Made by a program: the position numbers and the translations under genes
The notes under the pieces: model-generated
What the model saw: the letters and a program-made list of their open reading frames with translations, nothing else
Told to the model about the DNA's origin: nothing
The model's database searches: none
Origin: Methylobacterium sp. E-005
GTDB taxonomy: Bacteria > Pseudomonadota > Alphaproteobacteria > Rhizobiales > Beijerinckiaceae
DNA: 64,000 nt
Direction: 5' to 3'
Assembly: GCF_022829725.1 (NCBI RefSeq)
Contig: NZ_JAKSYG010000093.1
Coordinates: 1 to 64,000 of the forward strand
Shown here: positions 1 through 7,737 of the stretch, one piece after another
How the letters are laid out: each line of letters begins with the position of its first letter
Position numbering within the stretch: position 1 is the stretch's first letter

Positions 1-837
1 GACCGCCTCCTCCAGGGTGGCGCGGTCCTCGATCCGCGCGGAGAACGAGCGCGTCACCGCACAGCCCTTGCGCCGGGCCGGCACCAGCTCCAGCGGCAGG
101 CAGGCCAGCCCGCGCAGCTCGTGGATGATCCGCTCGCCCACTACGGTCAGGCCCTTGCGCACTGGGCGCGGATCGAGGTCGCGCAGGTCCGCCACGCTCT
201 CGACGCCCATCGCCTCGAGCTTCGCCAGCGACGCCCGGCCGATGCCCCAGACCTCGGCCACCGAGATCCGGCACAGCCAGTGCGCGTAGGCCTCCGGGTC
301 GGTCAGGTCGCACACGCCGCCGAGGTCCGGCACGGTCTTGGCGATGTGGTTGGCGAGCTTGGCCAGCGTCTTGGTCGGGCCGATGCCGACGCAGGTCGGG
401 ATACCGGTCCAGGCGCGCACGGTCGCGCGTAGATCTCGCGCCAGCTCGATCCGGAGCGCGGGCGCCACGTCGGTGAGGTTCAAGAAACTCTCGTCGATGG
501 AGTAGATCTCCACCTGCGGGCTGAACTGGCGGTAGACCGCGTTGGTGCGCCCCGATATGTCGCCGTAGAGCGTGTAGTTCGACGAGAACACGCGCACGCC
601 CTGCACCCGGCACAGGTCGCGGATCTTGAAGTAGGGATCGCCCATCTTGATGCCGAGCGCCTTGGCCTCGCTCGTGCGGGCGATGGCGCAGCCATCGTTG
701 TTCGACAGCACGATCACCGGCACGGCGGCGAGCTTCGGGTCGAACACGCGCTCGCACGAGCAGTAGAAGCTGTTGCCGTCGATCAGCGCGACGGCGCGGC
801 CGCCGCCGATCCGGTCGCGTCCGCGGGGCGTGCTCAC
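1..837 (-). CDS. umuC: UmuC, Y-family DNA polymerase V catalytic subunit (3' end outside window)
   Basis: Error-prone translesion polymerase subunit of the SOS response. The visible 279 codons begin at a GTG (835-837) and contain the Y-family palm start ([18 protein letters not shown]), the [18 protein letters not shown] segment and the second acidic motif in [10 protein letters not shown]. The GTG overlaps the TGA that would end full-length umuD (834-836), so the two are translationally coupled as in typical umuDC operons. The C-terminal part, including the little-finger domain, lies beyond base 1. Identity is firm; completeness cannot be judged. Confidence 0.93.
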   Translation of the reverse strand, partial: MSTPRGRDRIGGGRAVALIDGNSFYCSCERVFDPKLAAVPVIVLSNNDGCAIARTSEAKALGIKMGDPYFKIRDLCRVQGVRVFSSNYTLYGDISGRTNAVYRQFSPQVEIYSIDESFLNLTDVAPALRIELARDLRATVRAWTGIPTCVGIGPTKTLAKLANHIAKTVPDLGGVCDLTDPEAYAHWLCRISVAEVWGIGRASLAKLEAMGVESVADLRDLDPRPVRKGLTVVGERIIHELRGLACLPLELVPARRKGCAVTRSFSARIEDRATLEEAV

Positions 838-911
838 GACAGCTGGCCGCGGGCGACGTGCCAGCGGATCGAGAAGCGGACCACGCCCCAGATCACGCCC
901 TCGCCGAGTTC

Positions 912-1286
912 CTAGACGGCGAAGACGGGCAGGTCCGGGTTGCAGAAGGCCAGCCGCGCGACGTTGCCCTCGACGACGAGGCGCTTGCACGACATCTGGC
1001 CGTCGATCGCCGCCACGACGATGCTGCCATGCCCGGCCTTGAGGCTGCGGTCGACGCAGGCGAGGTCGCGGTCGTAGATGCCGGCGCCCTCCATGGAGGA
1101 TCCGCTGATGCGCCACAGGAAGGTTGCGGGCGGGTTCGGCACGAGCCAGCGCGGCAGCTCCAGCGCATCCTCGACGAAGTCGTCGGCGGGCGACGGGAAG
1201 CCGGCGCACAGCGCCTGGCCGATCAGCGGCACGCGGACGGCGTCAGGGCTGTCCACGAGGAGCGCGTCGATCCGGTTGAGGTGCAC
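912..1286 (-). CDS. umuD: UmuD, SOS self-cleaving polymerase accessory protein, ended early by an amber codon
   Basis: S24/LexA-type accessory subunit that cleaves itself to UmuD' and binds UmuC. The cleavage region ([13 protein letters not shown]), catalytic serine (SGSSMEGAG) and catalytic lysine (MSCKRL) are all visible. The GTG at 1286 is chosen because a GAGGA ribosome site lies about 7 nt before it and the LexA box (1306-1320) ends just upstream; longer TTG or ATG starts would put the operator inside the gene. A TAG at 912-914 stops the protein after NPDLPVFAV. The same frame continues with [20 protein letters not shown] to a TGA at 834, which is the normal UmuD end. About 25 residues of the final beta-strand are therefore lost unless the amber codon is read through. 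Confidence 0.85.
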   Translation of the reverse strand: MHLNRIDALLVDSPDAVRVPLIGQALCAGFPSPADDFVEDALELPRWLVPNPPATFLWRISGSSMEGAGIYDRDLACVDRSLKAGHGSIVVAAIDGQMSCKRLVVEGNVARLAFCNPDLPVFAV

Positions 1287-1305
1287 CCGTATCCTCGTCG
1301 TGCTA

Positions 1306-1320
1306 GAACGGACGAAGAAC
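1306..1320 (-). promoter_or_regulatory. LexA (SOS) operator of umuDC
   Basis: On the minus strand the site reads GTTC-N7-GTTC (GTTCTTCGTCCGTTC), the known alphaproteobacterial LexA box. It sits about 20 nt upstream of the chosen umuD start, so the operon is expected to be LexA-repressed and induced by DNA damage. Confidence 0.75.
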
Positions 1321-1454
1321 AAAGCATCAGGCCACGCCGAGGTTCAACCGGTTCGGGCTTCCCCGCTGAAAGCGTGGTGGACGGATGTGGACAGCGTGTG
1401 AGAACGCGAATGGTGGTGGCGCCTTACGCTGCCCTTCGCAGAAACGAGGTGAGG

Positions 1455-1709
1455 ATGGCGATGAAGACGGCGTTCGTGGTGCAGCCGTTCGAGCTGCATC
1501 GGAAGCGGTTGCGGCCGGCGCGGCAGGAGCCGGCCTCGACGGAGAGCGGGGCGTTGAAGAAGGCCGAGAACTTGGCCAAGCGGATGCCGGGCGCGGTGGC
1601 GCTGAGGGTGGTGGCCGACGACGAGACCGGCGAGCTGGAGGGTGTCACGATCCTCGGTCAGTGGGGCGAGATCCCGGACGATTTCGCCGAGAGCCTGCAG
1701 GGCGGCTGA
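1455..1709 (+). CDS. Conserved hypothetical protein, 84 aa
   Basis: Starts MAMKTAFVVQPFELHRKRL and ends with WGEIPDDFAESLQGG. An AGGTGAGG ribosome site precedes the ATG at 1455; a second ATG follows at 1461. The protein is soluble, with a basic N-terminus and an acidic C-terminus. I recognise no domain. It is divergent from umuD, and part of its 5' side overlaps umuD upstream sequence, so it could share the SOS control region, but no operator is placed for it. Confidence 0.65.
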   Translation: MAMKTAFVVQPFELHRKRLRPARQEPASTESGALKKAENLAKRMPGAVALRVVADDETGELEGVTILGQWGEIPDDFAESLQGG

Positions 1710-1734
1710 TCGCCGCCTGGACCACATGTGAGCT

Positions 1735-1866
1735 ATGCCGGCGCACCTGATGGCGATCGCATGGCGAGATCGACTGAACGCTGCGAAGAAGCAGCATGCG
1801 GCCGAGGATGAGGCGGAGCGGTGGACCAGCCGCGCGAACACCCATCCCGGCACGCAGGGCGCCTGA
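1735..1866 (+). CDS. Small hypothetical protein, 43 aa
   Basis: A short frame (MPAHLMAIAWRDRLNAAKKQ... to NTHPGTQGA) begins 25 nt after the preceding gene. It has a plausible amphipathic, charged composition (AAEDEAERW). There is no strong ribosome site and no recognised family. Called because of spacing and codon use only. Confidence 0.35.
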   Translation: MPAHLMAIAWRDRLNAAKKQHAAEDEAERWTSRANTHPGTQGA

Positions 1867-1880
1867 CCCTTCAGCCGCCG

Positions 1881-2141
1881 TCAGCATCCGATGCAGACGT
1901 GCGGATCCCACTTCGGGAGGGGCTTCAACGGTAGCAACGGCTTGAACGCGCGAGCGTCCGCGGTCACGGTTTGCTCAGGCAGATTGACCACCGCCGTATC
2001 GCGACCCACCGCACTGACTGGTTCGGCCGCGATGACCGGCGATGAATTGATGCTACCCGTCTGCTCAGGATCGGAGGCTCGCGCGGCGCCGCAGCTCAGC
2101 GAGACGGCGATAGTTACGATGATCAGGCGGGGGGTGTTCAT
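1881..2141 (-). CDS. Small secreted protein with C-terminal CIGC, 86 aa
   Basis: The ATG at 2141 gives MNTPRLIIVTIAVSLSCGAARA, a good Sec signal peptide likely cut after the ARA-like site. The mature part is short and ends in KWDPHVCIGC, a Cys-x2-Cys pair at the very end. An upstream in-frame start at 2201 would add 20 residues before the signal and is disfavoured. Function unknown; the terminal cysteines could bind metal or form a disulfide. Confidence 0.6.
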   Translation of the reverse strand: MNTPRLIIVTIAVSLSCGAARASDPEQTGSINSSPVIAAEPVSAVGRDTAVVNLPEQTVTADARAFKPLLPLKPLPKWDPHVCIGC

Positions 2142-2301
2142 GGCTCTGCTCCGCCGGCACAACGTGGCACCGGAGCCCAGGTTCGGGTGCGTGCGATGCA
2201 ATAACAGCGCACCCCTACCAAGCCCGTAATCCCGCCGGCATCGTCTTCATCGAGCAGACCGGTCAGAGGCCAAGCATGCGACTGCGGGAGGAGAGGCAGC
2301 G

Positions 2302-2671
2302 TCAGCGTTCCCGCGCCGTGAACTCCCAGATCGGCGGCCCCCCGGACCTGACCCGGTTTCGTACGTTAGCCGGAGAAGCGATCGAACACGATCCGGTCTG
2401 CCTCGACGCCGATGGCCGGCGCGCCGTTGACGATCAGGGCGCCGGCATATTCCACGGGCAGGAAACTGTGCTGCGGGTGGACCCCGAACAGCTGCTCAAC
2501 CGTTCAGCCGAGCCGGTGCGCTTCAGCGCCGTGCTGATCGCGGACGGCGAGCGCATGCGCGCGGATCGCCGCCCACTTCGCTGATGCGACGTACCGGCAC
2601 TGCGAGGCGCGCTCGGACAGGCGTTCGATCTGGTCGCGCTAGGAGGCGACAGCGGGCGGGAGGTCGGACAT
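2302..2671 (-). pseudogene. Decayed copy of the hypothetical gene at 7738-8130
   Basis: Read on the minus strand from an ATG at 2671, the frame is broken by TAG, TGA and TAA codons and finally a frameshift. The remaining segments (SQCRYVASAKWAAIRAHAL, GVHPQHSFLPVEYAGALI, FDRFSG-RTKPGQV, PPIWEFTARER) match, in order, the intact protein encoded at 7738-8130. Multiple independent lesions show an old pseudogene, not a sequencing slip. Confidence 0.75.
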
Positions 2672-2787
2672 GCCGCTGCGGTAGGTGCGCGCGATTAACG
2701 CGACTTACCCCCTGGGGGCGAACCGACATCCTGGAGCGGCGTTGCCGCGCTGACGTAGCATGATGCGGCGTCCGATTTGGAACATTC

Positions 2788-3021
2788 ATGACCTATACGC
2801 TTCAGCGTCTCGCCCCGGGCAGCTTCGATCTCATCCTCGACGGGAAGATCGTCGGGAGCCTCGTCCGCGACGTGTCCAAGGACGGCTACGAGGGCGACTG
2901 GACGGCCGAGACGCTCGCCGAAAGCCCGCCTTACCCAGCCCCATTCCTGCACGAGACGCACAAGTTCGGGACCCTGAAGGCTGCAGCGGATTGGCTCGAC
3001 GCAGAGGTTCCGGATCTGTGA
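2788..3021 (+). CDS. Conserved hypothetical protein, 77 aa
   Basis: Begins MTYTLQRLAPGSFDLILDGK and ends AAADWLDAEVPDL. The hydrophobic/acidic pattern and WTAETL segment suggest a small folded cytosolic protein that reads as a beta-rich N-terminal half plus an amphipathic C-terminal helix. No recognised catalytic motif. Codon use matches the high-GC background. Confidence 0.65.
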   Translation: MTYTLQRLAPGSFDLILDGKIVGSLVRDVSKDGYEGDWTAETLAESPPYPAPFLHETHKFGTLKAAADWLDAEVPDL

Positions 3022-3162
3022 TCTGAACCACGTTCGGTGCGTCGTCGGCGTGGTGCGAATCTCGCATCGCAGGACGCTCGAAGCCGCGAGCGTCGACCTC
3101 GTGGAAGAGAACGGTGAGGAGCCGGGGGTGCGGCTGAAAAAATTGAACCCGCTTGATCAACG

Positions 3163-3748
3163 GTGAGCGGGTCGAGGCTTGAGCTGAACCGCAAGCAGCG
3201 CATGCTGCGCGACAATCCGATTTGTTGTCTCTGCGGCGGCGTTCAGTCGACTAGTGAAGACCACATACCGCCGCAGTCCTGTTTCCCGGCAGGTTATCAT
3301 CGGTAAGGTATGAAGTTCCCCGCATGTGATGACGGCAATCAGTCCACAAGACCATATGATGATATGTTTGGCTTTTATGCCCTAGCGGTGGATTTTGATG
3401 ATGACGACCTGAATGCTGAGACACTTAACAAGCGTATTCAGAGCTTGCTAAATAACTACCCCGACGCCGTTCCCATCGAAAATCTTCCTGCGAACGAAAA
3501 AAATAGGAAGCTTAAGCTCATGGGCATAGCACCTGTTGGGCAATTTCTGAACGATATTGACATTGTGTCGGTGCCGCAAGCATCGAAGATCGTAATGTAT
3601 GTCACCACCAGGAAACTGGCGTGCGCGCTATCTTGAAGATAAACTGGAGAAATACTTAGTATGTCACATCGAATCACCAGAATTTAGCAGCAGGCTCAAG
3701 ATGCCCAGCAGAAGCCGAGAGCTAATTATTGGAACGACCTTTGCTTGA
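3163..3748 (+). pseudogene. HNH-like zinc protein remnant
   Basis: A GTG at 3163 opens a frame with CCLCGG and EDHIPPQSCFP, the cysteine pair and DH element of HNH-type nucleases. A TAA at 3304 interrupts it, the same frame resumes (FPACDDGNQSTRPYDDMFG) to 3636, and a one-base shift near 3625 moves the C-terminal part (ARYLEDKLEKY to ELIIGTTFA) into another frame ending at 3748. The region is clearly more AT-rich than its surroundings, which suggests acquired DNA. Nuclease identity is by motif only. Confidence 0.6.
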
Positions 3749-4042
3749 GTATCGGCCGTTAAAAAGATCAGATACTAGATATTATGGACAAAGGTTCTAA
3801 TATAAATCCGTCTCTATGGACGACGACGATTTTTTGCATTCCATGTTCAAATTGGCAGCGGTTTAATACTCAGTGGCATGACGATTCCGACAGGTAGGGA
3901 ATTCAAACCGTCGACGGCGATGCCAATTTGGCGGGTCGATGATCCTTGGAATTGTTTGGGTAAGGATTTCGCACTGCTGCAGCCTCAGCAAGCGACTGAA
4001 ACTTGAGCACCCTGTTGCAGATTATTCAGCTATCGTCCCGCC
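3749..4042. other. AT-rich gap without a confident gene
   Basis: The low-GC stretch following the HNH remnant. It holds a 37-codon frame at 3784-3897 (MDKGSNINPSLWTTTIFCIP...) that may be another fragment of acquired DNA. No terminator or promoter stands out. Confidence 0.3.
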
Positions 4043-4345
4043 ATGCGTACAGCCCTCGCCGCACTCGCTCTCGTCGTCGCTGCCGGTGGAGCGCAGGCTC
4101 AGCAGCAGCTCCCAACCGTTTCCGAGCTGCTAACCGCCGAGCTGAAGGCATCGCAGGCCTGTGAGGCCGCCGGCGACCCGGCTGTTACCCATGGACAGTG
4201 CAGGCTTCAGGATCGGCTCAGCGGTCGCTTAGCCCAGGCCGGCTACTGCTATGGCCGCACGGGACAGACCGAAGAGAAGAAGGAGTGGCATGCCTGCCAG
4301 CCGGACTCGATTTACGAGGACGACATCCAGGCGGTCACGCGCTGA
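4043..4345 (+). CDS. Secreted cysteine-containing hypothetical protein, 100 aa
   Basis: A clear signal peptide (MRTALAALALVVAAGGAQAQ) is followed by an 80-residue mature domain with cysteines at SQACEAAG, HGQCRLQ, GYCYGR and WHACQPD, so two periplasmic disulfides are likely. It ends EDDIQAVTR. No named domain is recognised. Its frame overlaps the convergent small gene downstream by 11 bases. Confidence 0.7.
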   Translation: MRTALAALALVVAAGGAQAQQQLPTVSELLTAELKASQACEAAGDPAVTHGQCRLQDRLSGRLAQAGYCYGRTGQTEEKKEWHACQPDSIYEDDIQAVTR

Positions 4346-4505
4346 TCACCGATGACCACCCGCTAGCATCTACCGCCTCCACACGCTCGCTGAGGCGGGC
4401 AAGCGCTTCCTTTGAGCGATTGATCATATGCGCCGCTGAGATGAGCTCGGTCTGGTCGCAGCCGCCGTGCAAACGGATTCGGAAAACGATATTGCTGGGT
4501 ACCAT
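4335..4505 (-). CDS. Small hypothetical protein, 56 aa
   Basis: From the ATG at 4505 the frame reads MVPSNIVFRIRLHGGCDQTE and ends DASGWSSVISA, with a helical middle (AAHMINRSKEALARLSERVE). A longer frame to 4745 exists, but its N-terminal half is low in normal protein character. Weakly supported; convergent with the secreted gene at 4043-4345. Confidence 0.4.
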   Translation of the reverse strand: MVPSNIVFRIRLHGGCDQTELISAAHMINRSKEALARLSERVEAVDASGWSSVISA

Positions 4506-4743
4506 CGCACTGGTGGGAGTCGAGCCGCAGGAACGCTCTAGGTTTTTGCCGCGATCGTCGTTCGTCCGCCAATCTTGGAGCTTGCGACAGATCCGCTTTG
4601 GCCCTTTGCCGCCTGTGGTACCGCGCGATGTCGGCGAGGCGGTTCTGACGGCCTGAGTGGTGACTTGGCGCCAAGCACGTGGGACGTCAGCGAACCACCT
4701 TCCGCCGAAAGCGTTCCCGACTCTCAACGGCAAGGAACGCGAC

Positions 4744-5106
4744 ATGAAGGTGATCTCGGCGACCGTCCTCGGCTTGGCGCTACTCAGCAGCGTAGCCCCG
4801 GCCTTCGCGCAACCCTACGGCGGGCGCGACTATGGCTACGACCGCGGCGATTATGGCTCCCGCGACCGGGGCTACGGAGATCGCGGGTATGGCGATCGTG
4901 GCTACGGCGACCGTGATCGTCGCGATTATGATCGGGACAATGACCGGGGCTCGCGGGGCGGGCGTGGCGACTACGCATTCAACGAGGAAGAGTATCTGCG
5001 CTGCAATCCGGACGTGCGCCGAGCGGTCATAGGTCGTGCCATCAAGTCCGGACTGGAACACTACCGGAAGGTCGGCATGGCCGAAGGACGGAAGTTGAGC
5101 TGCTGA
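4744..5106 (+). CDS. Secreted RGYGD-repeat protein with an NPDV/GLEHY tail
   Basis: An AAGGAA ribosome site precedes the ATG at 4744. Residues 1-23 form a signal peptide (ends PAFAQ). Residues 24-80 are tandem Arg-Gly-Tyr-Gly-Asp units (DRGYGDRGYGDRGYGDRD), intrinsically disordered and strongly charged. The last 40 residues (EEYLRCNPDVRRAV, SGLEHYRKVGMAEGRK) match the short NPDV...GLEHY...GRAEGR motif that known glycosyl- and methyltransferases carry as repeats. Here it is the only folded part of a small exported protein. Function unknown. Confidence 0.7.
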   Translation: MKVISATVLGLALLSSVAPAFAQPYGGRDYGYDRGDYGSRDRGYGDRGYGDRGYGDRDRRDYDRDNDRGSRGGRGDYAFNEEEYLRCNPDVRRAVIGRAIKSGLEHYRKVGMAEGRKLSC

Positions 5107-5157
5107 ACCTGGGTTGCGGCACGGAGGCGGTGGCTTAATCTTTCCGCCGCGTCGCCC

Positions 5158-5256
5158 TGCTGAATCCGCTCGGCCCCGCCCCCGATCTGCTCACGGGGCG
5201 GGGGAGCGTCCGATCTCGCCAGCGCAAGAGCCGAGCCGTCACGCGAAGTGGCACGC
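5158..5256. repeat. Intergenic hairpin repeat, copy 1
   Basis: Contains GGCCCCGCCC-CCGATCTGCTC-ACGGGGCGGGG, a strong stem, followed by a conserved flank (CGATCTCGCCAGCGCAAGAG ... ACGCGAAGTGGC). The same arrangement recurs at 8327-8421. No protein is encoded across both copies in a shared frame. Confidence 0.6.
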
Positions 5257-5333
5257 GCAAGGTGCACCTGTGGCAGATAGACCAGCCGCAATTGCCAGAG
5301 GATCAATCAATCCGCTGCGGCCTTCTCCCCCGT

Positions 5334-5489
5334 ATGAACCGCTTCGCACTCATCGGCATCTTCGCAGCCCTGTTCGCCGGGATCCTGGCTATCGGGGGCA
5401 CATGGTCATATGTGACGAGCATAAGCCCGGCCGTTGGCCCGGACACGAGTTCGACGCCAAATCCTACGGCACAACGGAAACAGCCGTAG
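5334..5489 (+). CDS. Small single-pass membrane protein, 51 aa
   Basis: MNRFALIGIFAALFAGILAI forms one transmembrane or uncleaved signal helix. The short Ser/Pro/Thr-rich remainder ends TAQRKQP. No family recognised. Lies directly before minus-oriented terminator hairpins. Confidence 0.45.
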   Translation: MNRFALIGIFAALFAGILAIGGTWSYVTSISPAVGPDTSSTPNPTAQRKQP

Positions 5490-5510
5490 GTCTACCGCGC
5501 GGAATATCTG

Positions 5511-5540
5511 AAAAAGCCCGCCGCGGCGAACCGGGCGGGC
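5511..5540 (-). terminator. Rho-independent terminator (minus strand)
   Basis: A GCCCGCC/GGCGGGC stem with a 5-nt T-run on the minus-strand side. It would end minus-strand transcription coming from the DUF4142 gene. Confidence 0.6.
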
Positions 5541-5612
5541 GTTCTCAGATTCGGGCCATGAGCGGGACGACAGGCCCGGTCCCATCACGAGAATGCAGGT
5601 TGTACGCCAACG

Positions 5613-5644
5613 AAAAACTCCCGCCCGGCTGAGCCGGCGGGAGT
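5613..5644 (-). terminator. Second rho-independent terminator (minus strand)
   Basis: ACTCCCGCC...GCGGGAGT stem followed on the minus strand by TTTTT. It is closer to the DUF4142 gene and is probably its main terminator. The sequence from 5645 to 5881 shows no gene. Confidence 0.65.
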
Positions 5645-5881
5645 GAAATGGCAAAAAACACCCCGGCCGAAGCCCCGTCACCCAACGGCCCCGCCTCGAT
5701 CTGCGGACAGGGCGAAAACGCGGGCGAGCCGATACGCAACGTTGTTCGGGAGGCGAGATGGCGTCGCCCGTTTGGCCGGCCGTGCGGACGTGTTCATTGC
5801 GATCGACCCGCCTCGGGATCGACCACTGCAAGTCTGGGCGTGGCCAGCCGTATGATCTGGCCGCCCGCGTATCCGCTCAGT

Positions 5882-6391
5882 TCAGTCCGTTTTCGCGGCG
5901 AGCTCGCCCAGATGACGCTGCACGATGCGGTGGGTCTCGGTGGCAAAAGCCTTGAGGTCTGGGTTCGTCCCGGATTTGGCCTCTTTGGCGAAAGCGGCTC
6001 CGTCTGCGTCGTGAATCGCCTGCATATCTTTGACATAGGCGGAGTCGAAGGCTGCGCCCGACAACCCTTTCATCCGATCGAGCCGCCCCTGGAACTCGCT
6101 GTTGAGCGTGTCAGGGAAAGGAAGGCCGGCGCCGGTGGCGATCGATTTCAGCTTGTCGCCCACGAGGCCGTGATCGTGCGCTTCGGTGTTGCCCTGGTCC
6201 TTGATGTCCTGCCGGGCGCCCCTGTCCTCTGCGAGCTTCCCGAGCTCGACCTCGTACATCCCGCCCTGCGAGACCTTGGCGACGAAGGCCTTGTCCACAT
6301 CGGAGACGGTGGCTGCGCGGGCAGCCACGAGCCCGGCCAGCGACAGGATTGTGGCGAGGCAGAAGCGCGCGGACGGTCGACTGTAGAACAT
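5882..6391 (-). CDS. DUF4142 family secreted protein
   Basis: 169 aa with a signal peptide ending AARA. The four-helix DUF4142 pattern is visible: DKAFVAKVSQGGMYEVELGKLA, GNTEAHDHGLVGDKL, DRMKGLSGAAFDSAYVKDMQ and IHDADGAAFAKEA. The family resembles periplasmic ferritin-like bundles and is often stress-linked; its activity is not established. Two terminators follow it. Confidence 0.85.
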   Translation of the reverse strand: MFYSRPSARFCLATILSLAGLVAARAATVSDVDKAFVAKVSQGGMYEVELGKLAEDRGARQDIKDQGNTEAHDHGLVGDKLKSIATGAGLPFPDTLNSEFQGRLDRMKGLSGAAFDSAYVKDMQAIHDADGAAFAKEAKSGTNPDLKAFATETHRIVQRHLGELAAKTD

Positions 6392-6489
6392 GGGATGAAA
6401 CTCCTGTTGCCCGTGATCAATCAGGAGGCGAAGAGATGCGATGCATCACGCTTCGGTGATACCCTGCGCGGAGGCATCGGAGCGGCCGG

Positions 6490-6888
6490 ATGTGCATTGC
6501 TGGCGACGTACTCAGCGCCAGCCGACCGAACCAACGTTGCATCCTGCCTTCGGTCAAGCTTAGGACGGCACGACAAGGCGAATTGGAGGCGTGGTTGAAC
6601 GAGCCCGAACAGGGCAGCGCGGAGGCGGTCTACGTCTCAGCCATGGTGGGCGAGATGATGCAGCGCGTCCTTGAGGACGCGCTGGCCGAACTCGCGCGGA
6701 CGCGTGGCGCTGCCTACCTCGACATGTTCGTGGAGCGCGAGCTGGCCCGCTACGCGGATCTGTTCCGCGAGCGGCCGGACGACACGCCCGAAGTCACCGG
6801 CACACTGCGCGCCTGGTTCGCGGTGGAGGGCGGGGCGGCGTTGCGCGCCGTGGTCAAGCGCGCAAGCCTCGAAGCGCGACGCGACTGA
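6490..6888 (+). CDS. Conserved hypothetical protein, about 100-132 aa
   Basis: The conserved-looking part is helical and acidic (AVYVSAMVGEMMQRVLEDAL, YLDMFVERELARYADLF, GTLRAWFAVEGGAALRAVVK). The start is uncertain: the frame opens at 6490, but a GGAGG site precedes a TTG near 6595 (LNEPEQGSAEAVYVS), which would remove the odd N-terminal 35 residues. No domain recognised; cytosolic. Confidence 0.55.
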   Translation: MCIAGDVLSASRPNQRCILPSVKLRTARQGELEAWLNEPEQGSAEAVYVSAMVGEMMQRVLEDALAELARTRGAAYLDMFVERELARYADLFRERPDDTPEVTGTLRAWFAVEGGAALRAVVKRASLEARRD

Positions 6889-6906
6889 CGGGCTCCGCTG
6901 GCCGCC

Positions 6907-7158
6907 CTACCTGCCGCCACGGCCCTTGTAGGCCGTTATCGCCCGCCGGCAGTTCTCCGAGATCTGATCCATATTTTTCTTGAAGCAGGCGTCCATTCCC
7001 GGACTGTCGGGATCTTCGCCGCTGCAGAAAGTGACGGCATCGCCTGAACAGTAAGTCTTCAGATCTTTGTTGCCACGTTTTGAGGTGGGCCCGTCAGGAG
7101 CCCCGAGAACAGGAGCTGCTACGGCAATGAGGCCTATGGCGAGGATAATGCTTCGCAT
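6907..7158 (-). CDS. Secreted cysteine-rich repeat protein, copy A
   Basis: 83 aa. Signal peptide MRSIILAIGLIAVAAPVLGA, then one cysteine-rich repeat unit: YCSGDAVTFCSG, DACFKKNM and SENCRRAI (four cysteines), like the Pfam Cysteine rich repeat unit. It is a tandem paralogue of the gene at 7287-7526; both share the CFKKNM...NCRRAI...AY core. Probably periplasmic and disulfide-bonded; role unknown. Confidence 0.75.
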   Translation of the reverse strand: MRSIILAIGLIAVAAPVLGAPDGPTSKRGNKDLKTYCSGDAVTFCSGEDPDSPGMDACFKKNMDQISENCRRAITAYKGRGGR

Positions 7159-7286
7159 ATGAGATGCCCTGTCGACGGTGTTCGTGGATGCAATAAGAGC
7201 CCGGCTCGGTCATTTTTTCGTCTGCTCACGGAGACGAGGTTCATTCACCTCCGCGGCATTCGGGCTTTGACCGAATGGTCGAATGG

Positions 7287-7526
7287 CTACTTGCCACCCG
7301 CCTTCTCGTAGGCATCGATGGCGCGGCGGCAATTCGGGGTCATCCGGCTCATGTTTTTCTTGAAGCAGGCATCCATCTGCGGGCTATTCGGATCAATACC
7401 GGCGCAGAATTGAAGGGCGTCACCGGCACAATTGGTTTGTAGGTCCGCGTTGCCGCGATTGGGCACCTGCGCTGAGGCGGGAGCGGCGATAGCGATGAGG
7501 CTGAAGGCGAGGATGAGGCGGCGCAT
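7287..7526 (-). CDS. Secreted cysteine-rich repeat protein, copy B
   Basis: 79 aa from the ATG at 7526. Signal peptide MRRLILAFSLIAIAAPASAQ, then NCAGDALQFCAG, DACFKKNM and PNCRRAIDAYEKAGGK. The spacing of all four cysteines equals that of copy A, which shows a local gene duplication. A longer frame to 7826 would place about 100 residues before the signal and is rejected. Confidence 0.75.
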   Translation of the reverse strand: MRRLILAFSLIAIAAPASAQVPNRGNADLQTNCAGDALQFCAGIDPNSPQMDACFKKNMSRMTPNCRRAIDAYEKAGGK

Positions 7527-7737
7527 TCTTGGTCCCTGAGCGAAGCAGTTCGTCGAGGCCCTAACAAACTCACCGCCGGTTTTATCCCTCCCGATGCCAG
7601 ATCCCGGCCCGCTGGCATTCCTGGGGATGCATTTCAGGCCGGCGACGATCGCACGAGCCAAACGACGCCGCAGGCTGCCAGCGCCGGGAAGCCGATCAGC
7701 GATTGGGTGCCACCGATCGAGCTGAGGAAGCCGCGGC

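Noticed and set aside
912..914. TAG in umuD as programmed recoding
   Set aside because: No stimulatory structure or reassignment evidence; other genes here use TAG as stop and several neighbours are plain pseudogenes.
858..1709. 283-codon plus-strand frame covering umuD antisense
   Set aside because: Only its last 84 codons look like a protein; the rest is the shadow of umuD.
4820..4960. Tandem repeat as CRISPR array
   Set aside because: The 12-15 bp units encode in-frame RGYGD repeats and have no spacers; no cas genes.
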